Assembly (NCBI GenBank): GCA_034190875.2
Contig: CM067356.1
Span: 72,063,789-72,127,788, forward strand
DNA: 64,000 nucleotides
Direction of reading: 5' to 3'
Origin: Urechis unicinctus
Taxonomy: Eukaryota; Annelida; Polychaeta; Xenopneusta; Urechidae
Shown: piece by piece, positions 13,190-28,980 of the stretch
Position numbering within the stretch: position 1 is the stretch's first letter
Layout: each line of letters begins with the position of its first letter
Position numbers and translations under genes: made by a program
Notes under the pieces: model-generated
What the model was told of the DNA's origin: nothing
Databases searched by the model: none
What the model saw: only the letters and a program-made list of their open reading frames with translations

Positions 13190-14556
13190 ATCGACATGCG
13201 ACAAACCAGGGACTTAACCCGACATTCTTGTCACGCCACATTTGTTTTATAATTGGTTATAGATCGCCACTAGCAACGCGTTTGCCAACATTATTTACAT
13301 CATCAGGCGTTTGCCATTCATAATAAGACCGTTTACTTATCATGAACCAGATAAGCCCTTAGCCTAGCGTCTAATGGAGGAAGCCTTTTGATCTTTGTAG
13401 GACCCAATGCCAGAACATCTCGACCCAGACGAAGTTTATAATCGCCCCTTTGATACGACGCTAGCTATATGTTAAATGGCGCACATGATGAGCCTGTCAA
13501 TACCGTTCGCATCCCTTCCACCCTCAACCCATTTCGGTATGATTATCGTTTGTTGACAGCTAGTGGGTGAGACCATAACATTCAAATGCTTGCATTGTCA
13601 ATGCTTGCCAGCATCCCATTAACTTAGTTGGACCTAATACTGGGTGCGCTATAACTACTGGCGGGTATACCAAAAGAACCGCAGAATGACAAGCGCTTAA
13701 TTGGAGTAGTGGGAGGGCTGACACGGGGTTTTTCCATTTTGGTAAGTTAGTAGCCATTACGAGATCTTTAGGCACGATAATGCTTGGCCTACGCGAATCG
13801 TTGCATAAATGGTAAAACTCCCCAATACCTTCATATTACGTGTGAAACCCTTAATACTGTGAACGGAATCTTGCTGAGTGGACCACCATGTGGTTTTTAT
13901 TAACAGGGAACTATCATAGAGCGTATCAAGGGACAAATGACGGCATTGTTGAGGGTTTGTTGACGATGTATGCAAGTCATTTGTTAGAGGCATTAAGAAA
14001 CTTTTGCGACTATATATGGCTCGTGTTGCCAAATCATCATGGCTGACTAGATGAGACATGACGATAAGCAATTAATAAGGCGGCTTTTGCACGCTCTGCA
14101 CATAAATGCATGTGAGGCTATTGCTGATTTTCCAAATAACTCGAATGGTATGAGAAGACTTAGTAACGAGACACTCTAGCAGAGCGATTTCAACCACAAT
14201 TGAAAACGATTGGTTGAGTGACCCCCTTTAAGATGTTGTGGCCTCACCTTAAATGATGAAATGTTATCAACGTTAGTGAGCATATTGCGGTTGTGATGGT
14301 ATATGATTCAAGCATATGACACCAAGCTTTATTGTCATTCCGAATTTACGCCCTAAAGCAAAAACAATATTGAATTTGCCTGCGTCAAATGTAATTATGC
14401 GAAATTTGGGAAGTGCGACCCGCAGAAAAATATTTAGCGACAGGCAAGTAAACGACACACATTAATTGAGCCTTACGGATATAAACGCAAATCAATCGGG
14501 GAAGCACGAGCTCTAACAGACCATTTAATTGTTGACACGCCAACGTTACTTACGGC
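13190..14556 (-). repeat. Block A, inner copy, right arm
   Basis: Reverse-complement partner of 9850-11115, including the extra 460 bp. Base-level differences from the left arm are many and include frequent one-base insertions, unlike the outer arm. Confidence 0.75.
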
Positions 14557-15715
14557 CGATATATACCTAGCTTAACTCAGGGGGACTTAAACGAATGGAT
14601 TCGAAACAAACCAATAAGCCAGACAAGGTGCAGGCACAGATGTGGGTGATGCAACCATCTTGTGCGCTTGCATTTGGGTGACAATATTGTGAGAAACGCT
14701 GACCTGATCCATTTACGTATAGCGCAATTTGACAATGCACTAGATATCAACAAAAGGGGGCCGTAATGAAGGCAAACATATTCCCCGTATTCATACCATT
14801 TGCGTCACGAATATTTAAGCGTCAATCCATAATATGGCATCTGTGGTAAATAGGATTGCCAATGCCGAGGAGCCAAAACGCATATGAAATAGCAATGGTG
14901 TATTTTTTTGGGGTTCGCTTGCTTTTCGTCCTATAGACGCTATACACATTACAGGGTTTATTTATCATCATTTTCGAAAATTGACAAAATGCTCAGACTC
15001 GCGCCGGAGCTTTATTTTGTGAGTTTATCGTTATTTCCAACTATCATGTCCAATATCGGTTCCATAAATTCCATCCATATCCTTCATAATATCTCATGTA
15101 CAAGCCACAGCGGTACAAATCCTGATATTATTCGCGCACAAACGCTCCCTTTGCATATTGCTGCCTAAAAATTAATTGACACTACTAGACCACAGTACTG
15201 GGTATAATACAGAGGAAGAACAGGCGGGAGCGGTCGAAGCCTATGCTGCTTTGTAATCCGAATCGGGTTTTGTGCGATAGGGGCACCATTGCACTTGACG
15301 ATCAGAGCTAATGACGGACATTGTACACTAATAACACGATTCAATCAAACTGCGAAAAATGACAGAATTGGATCATATTATTGCCTGTGGATCATTCCCT
15401 CTATGGAAAATTTTACCACTGTGTCACATGACTATCCATATGGCTATCGATCGCAGGGCGAAGCCAATTCCACGATTTGTGTGTACTATAAGAAGGATTA
15501 CGGATTCATACTAATGCAAGTTCACTACATGAATGTATGGCACGCCACGTTTAAAGTCGAAAATGCTATTCACTGTTCGTTTACGATTTCCCGCGTTGCT
15601 TAGTTGAAGCCTCACCAATGAATTAGAATGCCAACATAATCGGTCGTTAATGCTAAGTTTTATAGCCAGCATAAACGCTACAATATGAGGTAGCATCAAC
15701 ATTATTGGGATTGCA

Positions 15716-16656
15716 TTTGCACCCTCAGCAAGTACACATTAATTTGCTGAGACGCCCATACAGTTATGACGTAGGTGTGCAGTTACACCACAAGGTTGAC
15801 GCAAACGTTATCACTGTGCTATTGATAAACGACCAGTTAGTCCAGCTGCTTAAGGCACGTTCAATTGATGTATGGCGGAGCAGCACTTGTCAGCAAATTG
15901 GCAACCATTCTACAAGAAGCCTTATTTAACGTGTATTTAGAGCGAACATTAGCAGCGTAAATTACTACATAAGGTATTCCTGTATGCACATCCACGACAT
16001 GATCCTGAACATTTACTTATTTCAATCCCTTTCATTTATGGGTAACAGCCCTTTCAATTTGAACATGTATTTCTGTAGGAATCTGCAGAAAAGACATGCA
16101 TATACTTAGCGCCTTATTTTTCATCATTTCTTATTATTCAGACAATCCCTTCCATCTTCATCCGTAGCAACATTTCACCTCACCTTGTACCTTAAGACCA
16201 ATAGAGCTGGAATATAAAAAAATAGGTAAATACTAAAGGTAATGTGCAGTCATTATACCAAATAGATGAATAAATAGCAATCTTGGCCGCAGACAGCAGT
16301 ACACTCCTTGCGGTTGTGAAAATTATAGCACATTTGAAAGCAATATGTACTCAGCAGCATGCGATTCATGCGTCCAGTATCTAAATTTGCTATGCAATAA
16401 ATGCCTCAAGCTGTCTGCATGCAACCGCTATTTATGCTACTGATTTGCGACAGTCTGACTTTCTGCAGGATGATCACCTGGAAAGAATCATTTAACAGGA
16501 CAAACTTCATATCTACATCGCAATATATAGCATTTTTGCTGCCAATGCAAAGAATTGTCACAATATTGAAAAATCTGCACCTGTCATGGCTCTGGCTTAA
16601 TGACTCGCTGAGGTCATAGATGGAGCAACAGTTTGTCAGTCTCACGAGCAAATATC
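15716..16656 (-). repeat. Block B, outer copy, right arm
   Basis: Reverse-complement partner of 7495-8440, nearly identical to it. Frames at 15705-15929 and 16401-16619 translate to almost the same peptides as their left-arm mirrors. The few changes include non-synonymous ones, and no domain is recognised. Confidence 0.85.
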
Positions 16657-18535
16657 TATTCAATTCGGGAGCAAATTGTTGTTGCATAACTGAAACTCAC
16701 TTATGAACTACCACTCAAGACTATAAGCAGCAACAAAGCAGAAATACGAAAGCGGGAGAGGGCTTATCGTGTTAGTTGGTCCGGAGACCGTCATCATGTT
16801 CAGAACATTTGACCGTTGTTATATTAAGAATATTCATGTATTAAGTAGTTTTTTGCTTCTCGCACTCAATACCACAGGAAATTATAAACGCCGAAAAATA
16901 ACTATATATGCCCACAGTAAATATGCTCACTACAGATGAACATCCAACTGTTTGTGTCACTGATGTTGTGAAATAAGACGCCTCCTTGTTAGATGGGAAT
17001 GCACCTTTCACATGCCAGACACGTCCAAGATTAGAGAAAAACAATATAAGGTTGCCTATGATTGAAGTAGCAGTGCCCAGGGGATTGGTCACCATGACTA
17101 CAAGTTAGTAATTGTCCTCATAATAAATGTTTCGGTATGTGATGCCTGGAAAGTCTAGTGTTATTTCAGCTGATGCCGTAATTGACATTGAAAGCCCCAA
17201 CAAAACCGCTCCGAACATACTGTGTCTTCAAATATAATGCAGTGTAGACCAATCAATCGAACAATACCAGCCAAACAGGTAGTTTTGTTTGTCCAATATA
17301 TTAAATGATGTGACATTTGAAAGTTCTTTTATGGTATTTGTGCATACATTTTACTCTGAATGTATCTACGGATCAACAAGCAGCACATAACAACAAACAG
17401 TTAGAGGGTTGTGTGATGCTGCCACAGATGCGTGCAATTAAACCAAGGAGCAGTGTAAGGCCGAGACAAGCATAAGTTTGCGGTTCATCATCGATGCTCT
17501 GCGTTGACACATGTCCTGAAGCGTGAGTTACTCATTGGCTGCTCTGACCATATCGTTGAACTCTTTCATGCTGAGAGCTTTATATCTTGATCGTATTATG
17601 GGAGCTTAAAAGGATTCCTGCTTCACATGCTATACCGAATTTGCCACGTCAGGCGGGGAATAGTTGTTCTTTGGAAAATTTTGTATACCGAGTAGCGCAC
17701 AGGGCGGGCTTTACAATAATTCAAGTCTTTCGATGTTTATCATAAACAGGCAATTTAGAAAGTCTCTTTCAAATGATGTGGCGTTTGATTCACAGTATGA
17801 TGTAAGGTGCCGTGACATTGCAACGCCTTTGCAAATGAAAATGATTACTTTACGCCGCCGCCCGCAAGCAACTTGACATGAGCAAAGCATTAGAATCCTG
17901 AATGATGTGAACTTTGTGCACGTATTTTGTGATTGTGACATTAATTCGTTGATAGCATACGAATCAACAAGGGGATAAATCAATGCTTGCGCAAGGTTCT
18001 ACACATACATCCGGCGTATTCATTAACAGCTTTCTATGCTTGGTTCTTTTCCCGTCTTGAACGCCGAGCACGGGTATTTGACACGCACATCACACTTATG
18101 TAAATCCGGACGATTACTGCCGAATTTATGAAACGCCGTGTTAGGCAATGACAATGTCAGTTGGAGTTTTTAAAAAATATGTTGGTCGACGTAAAGATAT
18201 TATCAGAAAAGTCTACAGTAATACACCATAAATGACATATCAGACACTGTGCTTTTCCTAATCCATGTTGCAGCAACACCTTGATCACAACTTCAGCTTT
18301 GTTGGTCACGATCTGCGGTATGATGTACTTGTTGGATAAAACCCTTGAATCGTCCATGTTTCGTCAAGTTCACTAATTATATCGTCTACACTTTGTTGTA
18401 TTGGCGAGTGAACAATATGAGAAGGGAAGTTCATAGAAAGTACATTAAAAATTTATATGTTTGAAAATCACTCATGGCGATAAACCTTATCGTAGGCAAT
18501 ATTTGATCAAATTTGGGTAATATTTTTAGCCAGAC

Positions 18536-18755
<220 letters not shown>

Positions 18756-19785
18756 TGCAGTTCACCGTAATAACCACGGTAGGCCCAAGCACTAACGTTT
18801 AGAAGCGATACGCTCCTCTGTACAATTTTATATTGCGGGCAGTGACCTTCACAGAAGTCTTAAAAAGTTCCTTAGGCACCAGGGCCCAACAATGCAACGA
18901 CCAATGTGCCCATCGAAAACCGAAAGCTGTCTCTATTCTATTTGTAGAAGAATATACACATATACAAAGCAAATGTTAGCTGTATCAAAAGTGAATAACG
19001 CCATGCTGCCGCTGCTATTGTATCGGCATTGCTTGCATTCTTTCTCACGGCTTTAGTGCTACTTCATTATTATTACAATGTTCCATTGCATCGTACTATG
19101 TTATTTAATCATAAATACAAACTAGAAATAAAACTATTTATGAAAGGTGTGAAGCCCGGTGAAACAAAATAATCTGATTGAGCCATCATATTTTACATAT
19201 CATTAAAACTGGCCCAAAAAGACAATAAGCACATTGTTGTGAGCATATTAGATGTTTTTGTATTTAACGCATGCTTGAGATATCTATTCCATGTTAAAAG
19301 TAAATCGCGCGGAAGACCATATAGATCCTCTATAATGCGATGATATATAGGCACTAAAAAATTAATCAAAGACTAGCTGGGTAGCTTATTTGAAGTTAAA
19401 ACTCAATGATAAACACTGATTCATATAAACAAATTACCATCTCTACCATTAATTTTCCAAATGATATTTTTCTATACATTTATTACAGATATACTGCTCA
19501 ATCTCTCTTACATATTCGATTGACGTGGTAACGATTGCAGAAGAAGTTCTCTGAATATAGCATAAACTGTTGGAAAGTATACGTTTCCGTTAGCGCAACG
19601 TTTATATAGGAACAACCAAAACTATTCTGCACTGTTATATTCGGTAGCAGAATAGATAGATGCATTTTTGACCGCTCTTAATAACAAATCTTTAGGCACA
19701 ATATATTACCTTGTGTCACTTTCTTTTTAAGAGGATTCGATCCATAGACTCAAATGTGAAACCTTTGTGTGACGCCATGAAACTC

Positions 19786-20566
19786 AAATATGACAGAGAT
19801 ATTTGCCAACTAGACCAACCCGACATTCCTATCGAAGTCATTTTTTTTATAATTTTTTTTCGCCACTAGCAATGGTTGCAACATTGTACATCATAAGACA
19901 TTATATCATCATTCGGCGTATAATTATTATGATCAAAATCAGCCCTTACCGTACAGTCTGAGGAGAGCTGCTTGATCTTTGTAGGTTCCGATTCCAGAAC
20001 ATCTTAGTGTATCAATGGTATATATGAAGCTACTGCCCAGGTTTGTTGACGATGAATGTAAGTCATTTAGATGCATCAAGAGTAGACTATTGCGATATAT
20101 ATGTCCTGTGTTTCCATATCGTGGCTTGTTAGATGGACATACAAAAAAGCAAGTAAAAAGGATTGATGAGTTATTACTGATTTCAAAGAACTTAATGGTA
20201 TGAGAAGAGGGATTACACACAATTGAACTGATTCATGATTGACCCCTTTGAGATGATGGGCTGACCTACATGATGAAATGTTATCAACGTTGTGATCTTA
20301 TTTCAATGCTTATCTATATGATTTAAACATAGGAACACCAGCTATATTGTCATTCCGTGTTAAAGCTCTAAAGCAAATGTAGTATTGCATTGCCTGCATC
20401 AAATGTAATTAAGCGAAATGTGGAAAGTTCTGCAGAAACATTTAGACAGGCAGGAAATGCGTGCAGTAATTGAACCCGCCGATATAACGTAAAGCAATCG
20501 GAACGCAAGCTCTAACTGCCATTTAATTGATGACACGCAAACGTTACTACCGATCGTTCCTTACCT
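19786..20566 (-). repeat. Block A, outer copy, right arm
   Basis: Reverse-complement partner of 3285-4065. It includes the mirrored 93-codon frame at 19939-20220, whose N-terminal part is shifted relative to its mirror by an indel. That argues against a maintained coding sequence. Confidence 0.85.
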
Positions 20567-22171
20567 CTGGAAAGAGTACGCGATTAACGGTGGTGAAAGG
20601 TAGCACTGTTCCATGACCCGTCATAATGTATCCGATAGCTCGCCGCAATATTGTCGGAATATTTCTATATACTCATAGAATGAAGCGTGCCCCAATTTGA
20701 CAATATCAACTAATAACAGGCAGCTAGCAAGCATCTATATAAAATATCACCGAGTTATGATCCATCATTCAAGCTTAGCATTAAGGCAAAGTTCTACAAA
20801 TGAGACAAAATATGTCATGCTATAGTGCATATTTCGCGCTTATTCGAATGTTCCCAAAAAACAATCCAAACTTGACGCCAGGTTCATCACCGTTTTATAA
20901 TTTAGGTTTAGAACAACAACAATACACCGGTACTTTACAAGCCATCTACAAAAAGCGAATGCGTTAAATATCTACTCTAAGGTTAGCGATTGATGATATG
21001 ATGTTAGGCCTAACATTAGTTGGGGGTAGGGGAACAAGTAACACGTAAACAACGACCACGAGAAACAAAGCGCTTAATTTAGTTAAGTAGCATGGTATAA
21101 CCTCCAATCCAACCCTAAACCCCCATAAGCATTCACGCCGTGTCTCGTCATTCAGAAGTTAACATTGCCTAGGTTGGGAGCAATATTTTAACGGGACCAT
21201 GGCAATAATCGAAGATTGGTAGGTGCTCGTTTTTCCACAGCAATATTTTCAACGTAGCTCATCGGTTTATATCCTGATATATCATATCCCTTAATGTGGA
21301 TGCAATTATTGGTTTGCGAACCTTTAGGCTTGAATGTGGTTTCTCCCGTAGATTTCACGACGTTCGCCAGAATAAACACCAAAGCCAAGCATTGTTTGCT
21401 CGCTAAGGGAATCGCTCTTTCAACTAGCTTGTGTACTGTGGGACGCGGCTGCTGTTAACGCCATGCCTGAGTACTGGATCTAGACAGATCCGACACGTTT
21501 GAGTTTGATAGCTACAATAAAATATTTTGTCGCCACTGATGAACGTTACAGCAGAGCACTGGATCATGCTGACACGGCAAGTATAACTGTTGTTCCCTTT
21601 TGCTATGGTACGCACAGCTGATTAGCGGATACTGCAGCGTCCGATGATTAAGCAGATAATGGTCGGCCGATAGTTAAGATCGTGAACTGCATCTAAAGCA
21701 CATGGAATGCGCGTTTAAGACTTCCACGAAATCTTTTACGCATATGGGAACATTTCCTTTGTTGCTAGGTAACGATAAATGGTTGACAATGCCATGAACA
21801 GTGAGTGTGTATTTAGTATATAACGAACGCTTTATAATGAACTAAGGGGTAATGAAGCTTTATTCATAACTGTACAATGCATTAACTTTGTAATATGCAA
21901 GGTGATACAATGAGAAAGTATCCATGCGGAAGTTGTTGATTGCATGGTCAATGAGACGATAGTTCGCACACGCAGCTTGGATAGTGGTCTTAATCGAAGT
22001 AGAACCATCATTTGTATAGAAAAACAGCGTGTCAAGAATATACACTATAGTCGTATGACGAAGCAGGCGAATATATACCAAGTTAAATAACCAAGGAAGT
22101 TTCAGTGTCATGTACAAGGGAATTATCCATTCCTGCACATTAACATCCCACAAAGGCTATTCAGAACTAAG

Positions 22172-22409
<238 letters not shown>

Positions 22410-23924
22410 ATTCTAATTCATTGATAAGTTCGTTGATTAGTGTACATATTAAATAATCAGCCAGTATGGCGATAATAATGTATTTCTGCCAAACTCACGA
22501 TTTTTTTTCAACAAAGCAGTTGTATGATGGAGACAGGGTTCCATAACCGAGATGGTAAATCATCGCATGGCAAACACCTGCATCGTAAAAACTCATTTGT
22601 ACAACTGAATATAACATAAGTTGTTTTACCGTTGCCATCAGATTGGTCGCATTCATAAACTGAATATGCATCAACTCATACTAGAAAATCCCATCTGCAC
22701 TCCTGTTAAAAAAGTCATATAAATATGCATACCAGATTTATCGACCTGCTTTAGGGTTGCGGTTATAAATATATGAAACCGGATTAATCGATTATTTATA
22801 TGTTAATACTTTTAAGTGTCCAAAATTAGACACGCAAACACCATCATCAGCCACCTAATTTGATACTGCGATATTAGTGGGATTTTGCTTGATGACAACG
22901 CCGTAGCAGAAGCGATTTTGCTACTAAGTGAAGAAGCGAATGTTTTATCTGTATAAGCTATAAGTGCAGTAAATCATCAATTATTTCACTGATAATTGCA
23001 TTGCTTATAGGTACATGCTCGATGTTAATGTTATGTTACATATGCATTAATGACGTGCATAGTTGGGATGCTTTGCAGATAATGAGCAACATTCGGTAAC
23101 GTGATGACACTTTGGTTAATAATTTATGACGTCACAAATCGAGATAATTGTCGGTGGTGTTTATCTGAGCATATTCATTCAGTACGGTATTCTTGCCCAG
23201 TAATACATTAATGAATCGTAACATTTATGGAGGTATATAACCTAAATAAATGAGGGTAACATAGATATGTATTTTATTATTTTCTAGTACATATTAAAAT
23301 GTTCTGGCGCGATTTGCCTCACCGATCAAACTCCGCTTTACCGATTACATTAATTAATACCCATCTAAGATAAGCATATACCTGATGATTTAAAGCATGA
23401 GAGCTCTGTAAGTTTTCAGCACCTTAGGATGTCAAGCCACAAAAGGCACCTAATTTTCAAGAACTACGCAACAAAAGGAATCAGGCTTACAACCAGACAC
23501 TACCTGCATTACGTATACTCTTCGCAGACCATGATGTGACGGGTTCATTATCCATCATCTCATAGTGTATTTATGAGCAATAAAGATGTCCGATGCGCTT
23601 GATAACGCAGCATAGTTTCGTACAATGGGTGTTCCTGTCAACATCACCCACATCTACTCCAATATTAAGAACTCATCATATACTAGTGGCAATATATTGC
23701 CATGCCGAATTCGACACAAAGCCTCAGACTTAATGCTTTTTGGTGCTAAATTGTATTATCGAATGCATATTCGCCCGGATAAAGAGCCTTCATAGCTGCT
23801 TGCACAGTCTTGATGGGGCACGTATGACACAACGGCAATATTCGTCGGATGTCGCTATTGTACGGTTAATCGTCGGTGATGACACGACATGATTTATTTA
23901 TGGATTGGTTTAATCGCACTTAAC

Positions 23925-24121
23925 TGCATATCGAAGCAGAACAAATAACTGATCTCTAGATTTCATTCATATTATTAAACCCTATGCAATATTCGACAAA
24001 ACATGAAACGAACTTTGAAATGATATTTCAAACAATGTCTATGGTTAGTTTTGAGATATATATGATATACAAAAACTCTCATTTGTGCAATTTTACTCTA
24101 AGGAAAATTACATGGATATAC
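23925..24121. other. Unassigned flank right of the palindrome
   Basis: AT-rich sequence between the end of the recognisable right arm and a microsatellite. No gene, repeat or target-site duplication is recognisable, because the matching left flank lies outside the window. Confidence 0.5.
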
Positions 24122-24138
24122 AGACACACACACACACA

Positions 24139-24216
<78 letters not shown>

Positions 24217-24535
24217 TATCTGTATATATATATATAAATATATATATTTATTATTTAATTATATAAATATATATATATATATATGTATATATATAAATAT
24301 GATATACTGATATATGTTTATACATATGTATGTATATAAATAGATATAAATTATATGTATAATATGTATATATATATTTATGTATATATCTTTATATAAA
24401 TATATATATTATATATATATATTATATATATAAGTATATATAATATATCTTACCCTATCTATATATATATATTTATCTCTCTATATGTAAATCTCTATCT
24501 ATATATATATATATCTTTTAATATATATCTAAACC
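24122..24535. repeat. Compound (AC)n(TA)n microsatellite
   Basis: About 60 bases of (AC)n run directly into several hundred bases of imperfect (TA)n with TATG and AAATA variants. The same AC-to-TA order in the same orientation is seen at 40631-41149. Confidence 0.95.
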
Positions 24536-24742
24536 ATGTATGCATGCTATTCTAGCGTTATATAAAAGCCTGTACGTCATGTTTTCTAGACGCGTGTGCG
24601 ATATTCCCTCCTGCATATATATAAATATGGTATACTGATATATGTTTATACATATGTATGTATATAAATATATATGGTATATATATATATATATATATAT
24701 ATCTCCTATATATATATGGTATATATATATGCGTATATAAAT

Positions 24743-24797
<55 letters not shown>

Positions 24798-24822
24798 TAT
24801 ATATATATATATATATATATAC

Positions 24823-24878
<56 letters not shown>

Positions 24879-24964
24879 ATGTATGCATGCTATTCTAGCG
24901 TTATATAAAAGCCTGTACGTCATGTTTTCTAGACGCGTGTGCGATAAGCATTCCCTCCTGCACT
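24532..24964 (+). repeat. Tandemly duplicated microsatellite flank (about 340-bp period)
   Basis: A unique stretch starting ACCATGTATGCATGC and reaching ATTCCCTCCTGCA occurs at about 24532-24615 and again at about 24875-24963. In the second copy AAGC is added before the CATTCCCTCC end. The variant run GATATACTGATATATG also occurs at about 24300 and, as GGTATACTG, at about 24630. This shows a tandem duplication of a mixed unique and TA unit with a period of roughly 330-343 bases. Confidence 0.85.
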
Positions 24965-25997
24965 GTAAAAATCAGATCGGATCGCAGGTTTTTATGCCAT
25001 TAAGCATCTCGCAAGACATGCTTGCTGTGTGTAGTTTGACAAGGCTTGGATGTATTGTGCCACCATAATGGACAAAATACTACAAGCAAACAACAAAAAG
25101 TCATGATTATGCATGACTTCATGCTAAAACATCGCGTCAGCGGTTAAATCATTTCAGTATAAAAAAATTATGGGATATTGGCAAAGGTTGTATGTACTCC
25201 GTGAAGAGATCGATGATTCGGACGCAAACAATGATATGTAATCCTTGTTAGGCCGGTTCTGTATCACACATTTTAGCAATAAGTCTCATTGACTGTCGTA
25301 ACCGAAAAGAACGATCTTTAATTACTATGGAGATATGTAAAGGCGGAAAGATCTTCCAAACAGCTGATATCACTACATAGTCCATGTGAATTCATTAATC
25401 ATTTAGTTTATGAGTATACCAAGTAGACAATAAATAAGTCGACTGTACCGCGTTATTATGTATTTGTGTTTCTTAGAGGGCTGCAAAGAGGATTATTCTG
25501 TAAATTCTGTAAAATCATTCCTAAGGATAGTTAGGATGCTAGAATAATGACCTATTTAAGATGTCCACCTTTGTCTTTTAGGCCAACAAACATGCTGGTC
25601 CGACGTCATTACAATCGAATGTACTAACAACTTCATCTGTTCCCCGATCACAACTCAGCCAGCCTTAATTTGCAAATCTCCAATTTGCAAGTTTGACTTC
25701 AGACGTAAAACAGGTCTAAGATATTCTACAGAAAAGCAGCAGTCTCAATGGACTGGAATTCGGTTTAAGCATCAGCGATATAATTAAAATTATGGCATAT
25801 CCGTATGCTGTTTATCGTCTGCTCCAGCTGCATACAGGTGTGACAAATGATCCGCAGGAAAGGCATAATTTGGGCGATTAATGACATTTTCATCACCTTA
25901 GGTTGGGGATAATTGTCTTTTTGATATGGACATTTATCTCACACAACAAAAACACATATTATGTAATACTTGGAACGAGATAGTTTGTATATTTATG
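24965..25997. other. Unassigned intergenic DNA
   Basis: About 1 kb of AT-rich sequence. No open frame longer than about 60 codons starts here, and no repeat of other parts of the window was recognised by eye. Confidence 0.5.
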
Positions 25998-26391
<394 letters not shown>

Positions 26392-28193
26392 AGCCAACTA
26401 CGTAAAGGGTAACACATAAACAGCTGCAACAAAGAGAATGTATGTCTTATATAGTTCTGCGCTCTTAAGGCTGTGCAATCCTTGCATTTGAATATTAAAT
26501 AAAACCTATGAGTGCATAGTATGATCGGCAGAAATTGATTTATTGACCAATATAATCGAAAATGATCACTTAAAAGCGTACCTCAAGCTTCAAATGACCA
26601 CATCATACATAAATTATTGTACAAATATTGTTGAAATCACAACTGGATACACATCAAATGTATCGTATAGTAACTCCATATTCTTGGTGAAAATCGACCT
26701 AATTAACTTGACTAAGATACTGCACACATTGTGCTTTGTCTAATGTTAACCAAAAGCCTTACTTGCCCCACTGAAAAATGCACACAACAATTACCATATC
26801 ACATGGTTCAGCTTAATTTACTACTATTGGCTCTCCGTATATTGACTGTAGTATTTGGCATGTTGCTGTTAGCTTGGCCTTAAATATAAATAACTTAAGC
26901 TCAAGCGAGCTTAAGTTATTTATATTCTCATGATGCAATATGACTGAGATCAATTAACACATGCGCGGACTACTCATAGTGGAGCAACTATGATATCATG
27001 AAGCACAATCTTTATAGCATAACTGAGTATTGAAACTGCTTGTATTTACAATTAGACCTTTAAGCAATATCAGCGTAGGGCAGTGTTTTAATTGGCGGTG
27101 AATACCGCCATTACTACTCAGTGACATCAGTGAGGCTACGGCGGAAATGTAATTTACCTTCTACTTAATCATTAATGAGCCATAACAATGTCAAGTAGCT
27201 GCCAAATCCTATACATCGTAAACGTGATGGCGCTTCAGATGATGGGTTTCCATGACAACATTCCCAAAGGCTATTCTACGATTAAGCCCTGCATTTTTGC
27301 CAATGCCAATATGCTTGAACACCATAATTATGACAGGTATTCGTCGCAGATGCTGCAACCATTAATAGTTATAGTTAACTAGTGGTGCCAATATACTGTT
27401 GTATCGGTTCATTTATGTACCTACCTGTTAATTACCACCATTATTGGGGTTTGATGTTAATCTTCGTTGTGTTTCTAATGCAATTTGCTGATCATCATGG
27501 TGCTAATGCAGTTCTTACCTTGATCAAATGTGGTCTTAAAATCTTCAATAGTGTTTCAACAGTATTGACCGCAAATGTTTGCTGTTTCTCTGCCAATATA
27601 TCAAACTATGGTTGTGAAATGTATCTATCTACTTAGGAGAATTGATAATGGTATGTATAGCTTAATTTACACCCAAGCTCAGCTGCATTCAGTATGTACA
27701 TCGATACAATAAATGAGCCAAATACATAAACTACATAACTTGCCTCCAACAATGCAATTCATAAAGCTACGTGTCTTCGTATGACGCAATAAACCTCGAC
27801 TGTAAAACATTGCAACAAGTACCCAAGTCCGCGAAGAACATCCAACACTGCCGTTACCAACATCCCCAAAGCTTGTAGAGCCGCAATGATGAATGATTTC
27901 ATAATCAAGTATTTGCTTTATTTGGCAAATCTTTGCACCAAACCATTCGCGAGCAGCCCGAGAAAACTATCTTACCCGATTTGGTATAGCAACGAATAAA
28001 CCAATGTAATCATTTTTAATCACCATCTCTCATCTAAGACGGTGATATGACACATCAATTTGAGCAACGATCATTGCATAAAGTACAACAGGGTAAAAAC
28101 GAATCGACAACACAGTGCAAGTGAGGTGTAATCGAAAAAAAAAATATAATGATATTATAAAAAATCGAAGTAAGTCAGGACCAATGAGGATCG
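26392..28193. other. Unassigned DNA between microsatellites
   Basis: About 1.8 kb with short frames only (up to 84 codons at 27382-27636), none resembling a known protein. The only distinct structure is the perfect hairpin at 26883-26926. Confidence 0.5.
26883..26926. other. Perfect 20-bp hairpin with a 4-base loop
   Basis: Bases 26883-26902 are the exact reverse complement of 26907-26926, separated by AAGC. The stem carries CTTAAG and TAACTTAAGC cores. A random perfect 20-bp inverted repeat with a tetraloop is improbable. It could be a cruciform site, a small RNA hairpin or an excision scar of a palindromic element. The stem is too short for a typical animal pre-miRNA and has no bulges. Confidence 0.9.
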
Positions 28194-28980
<787 letters not shown>

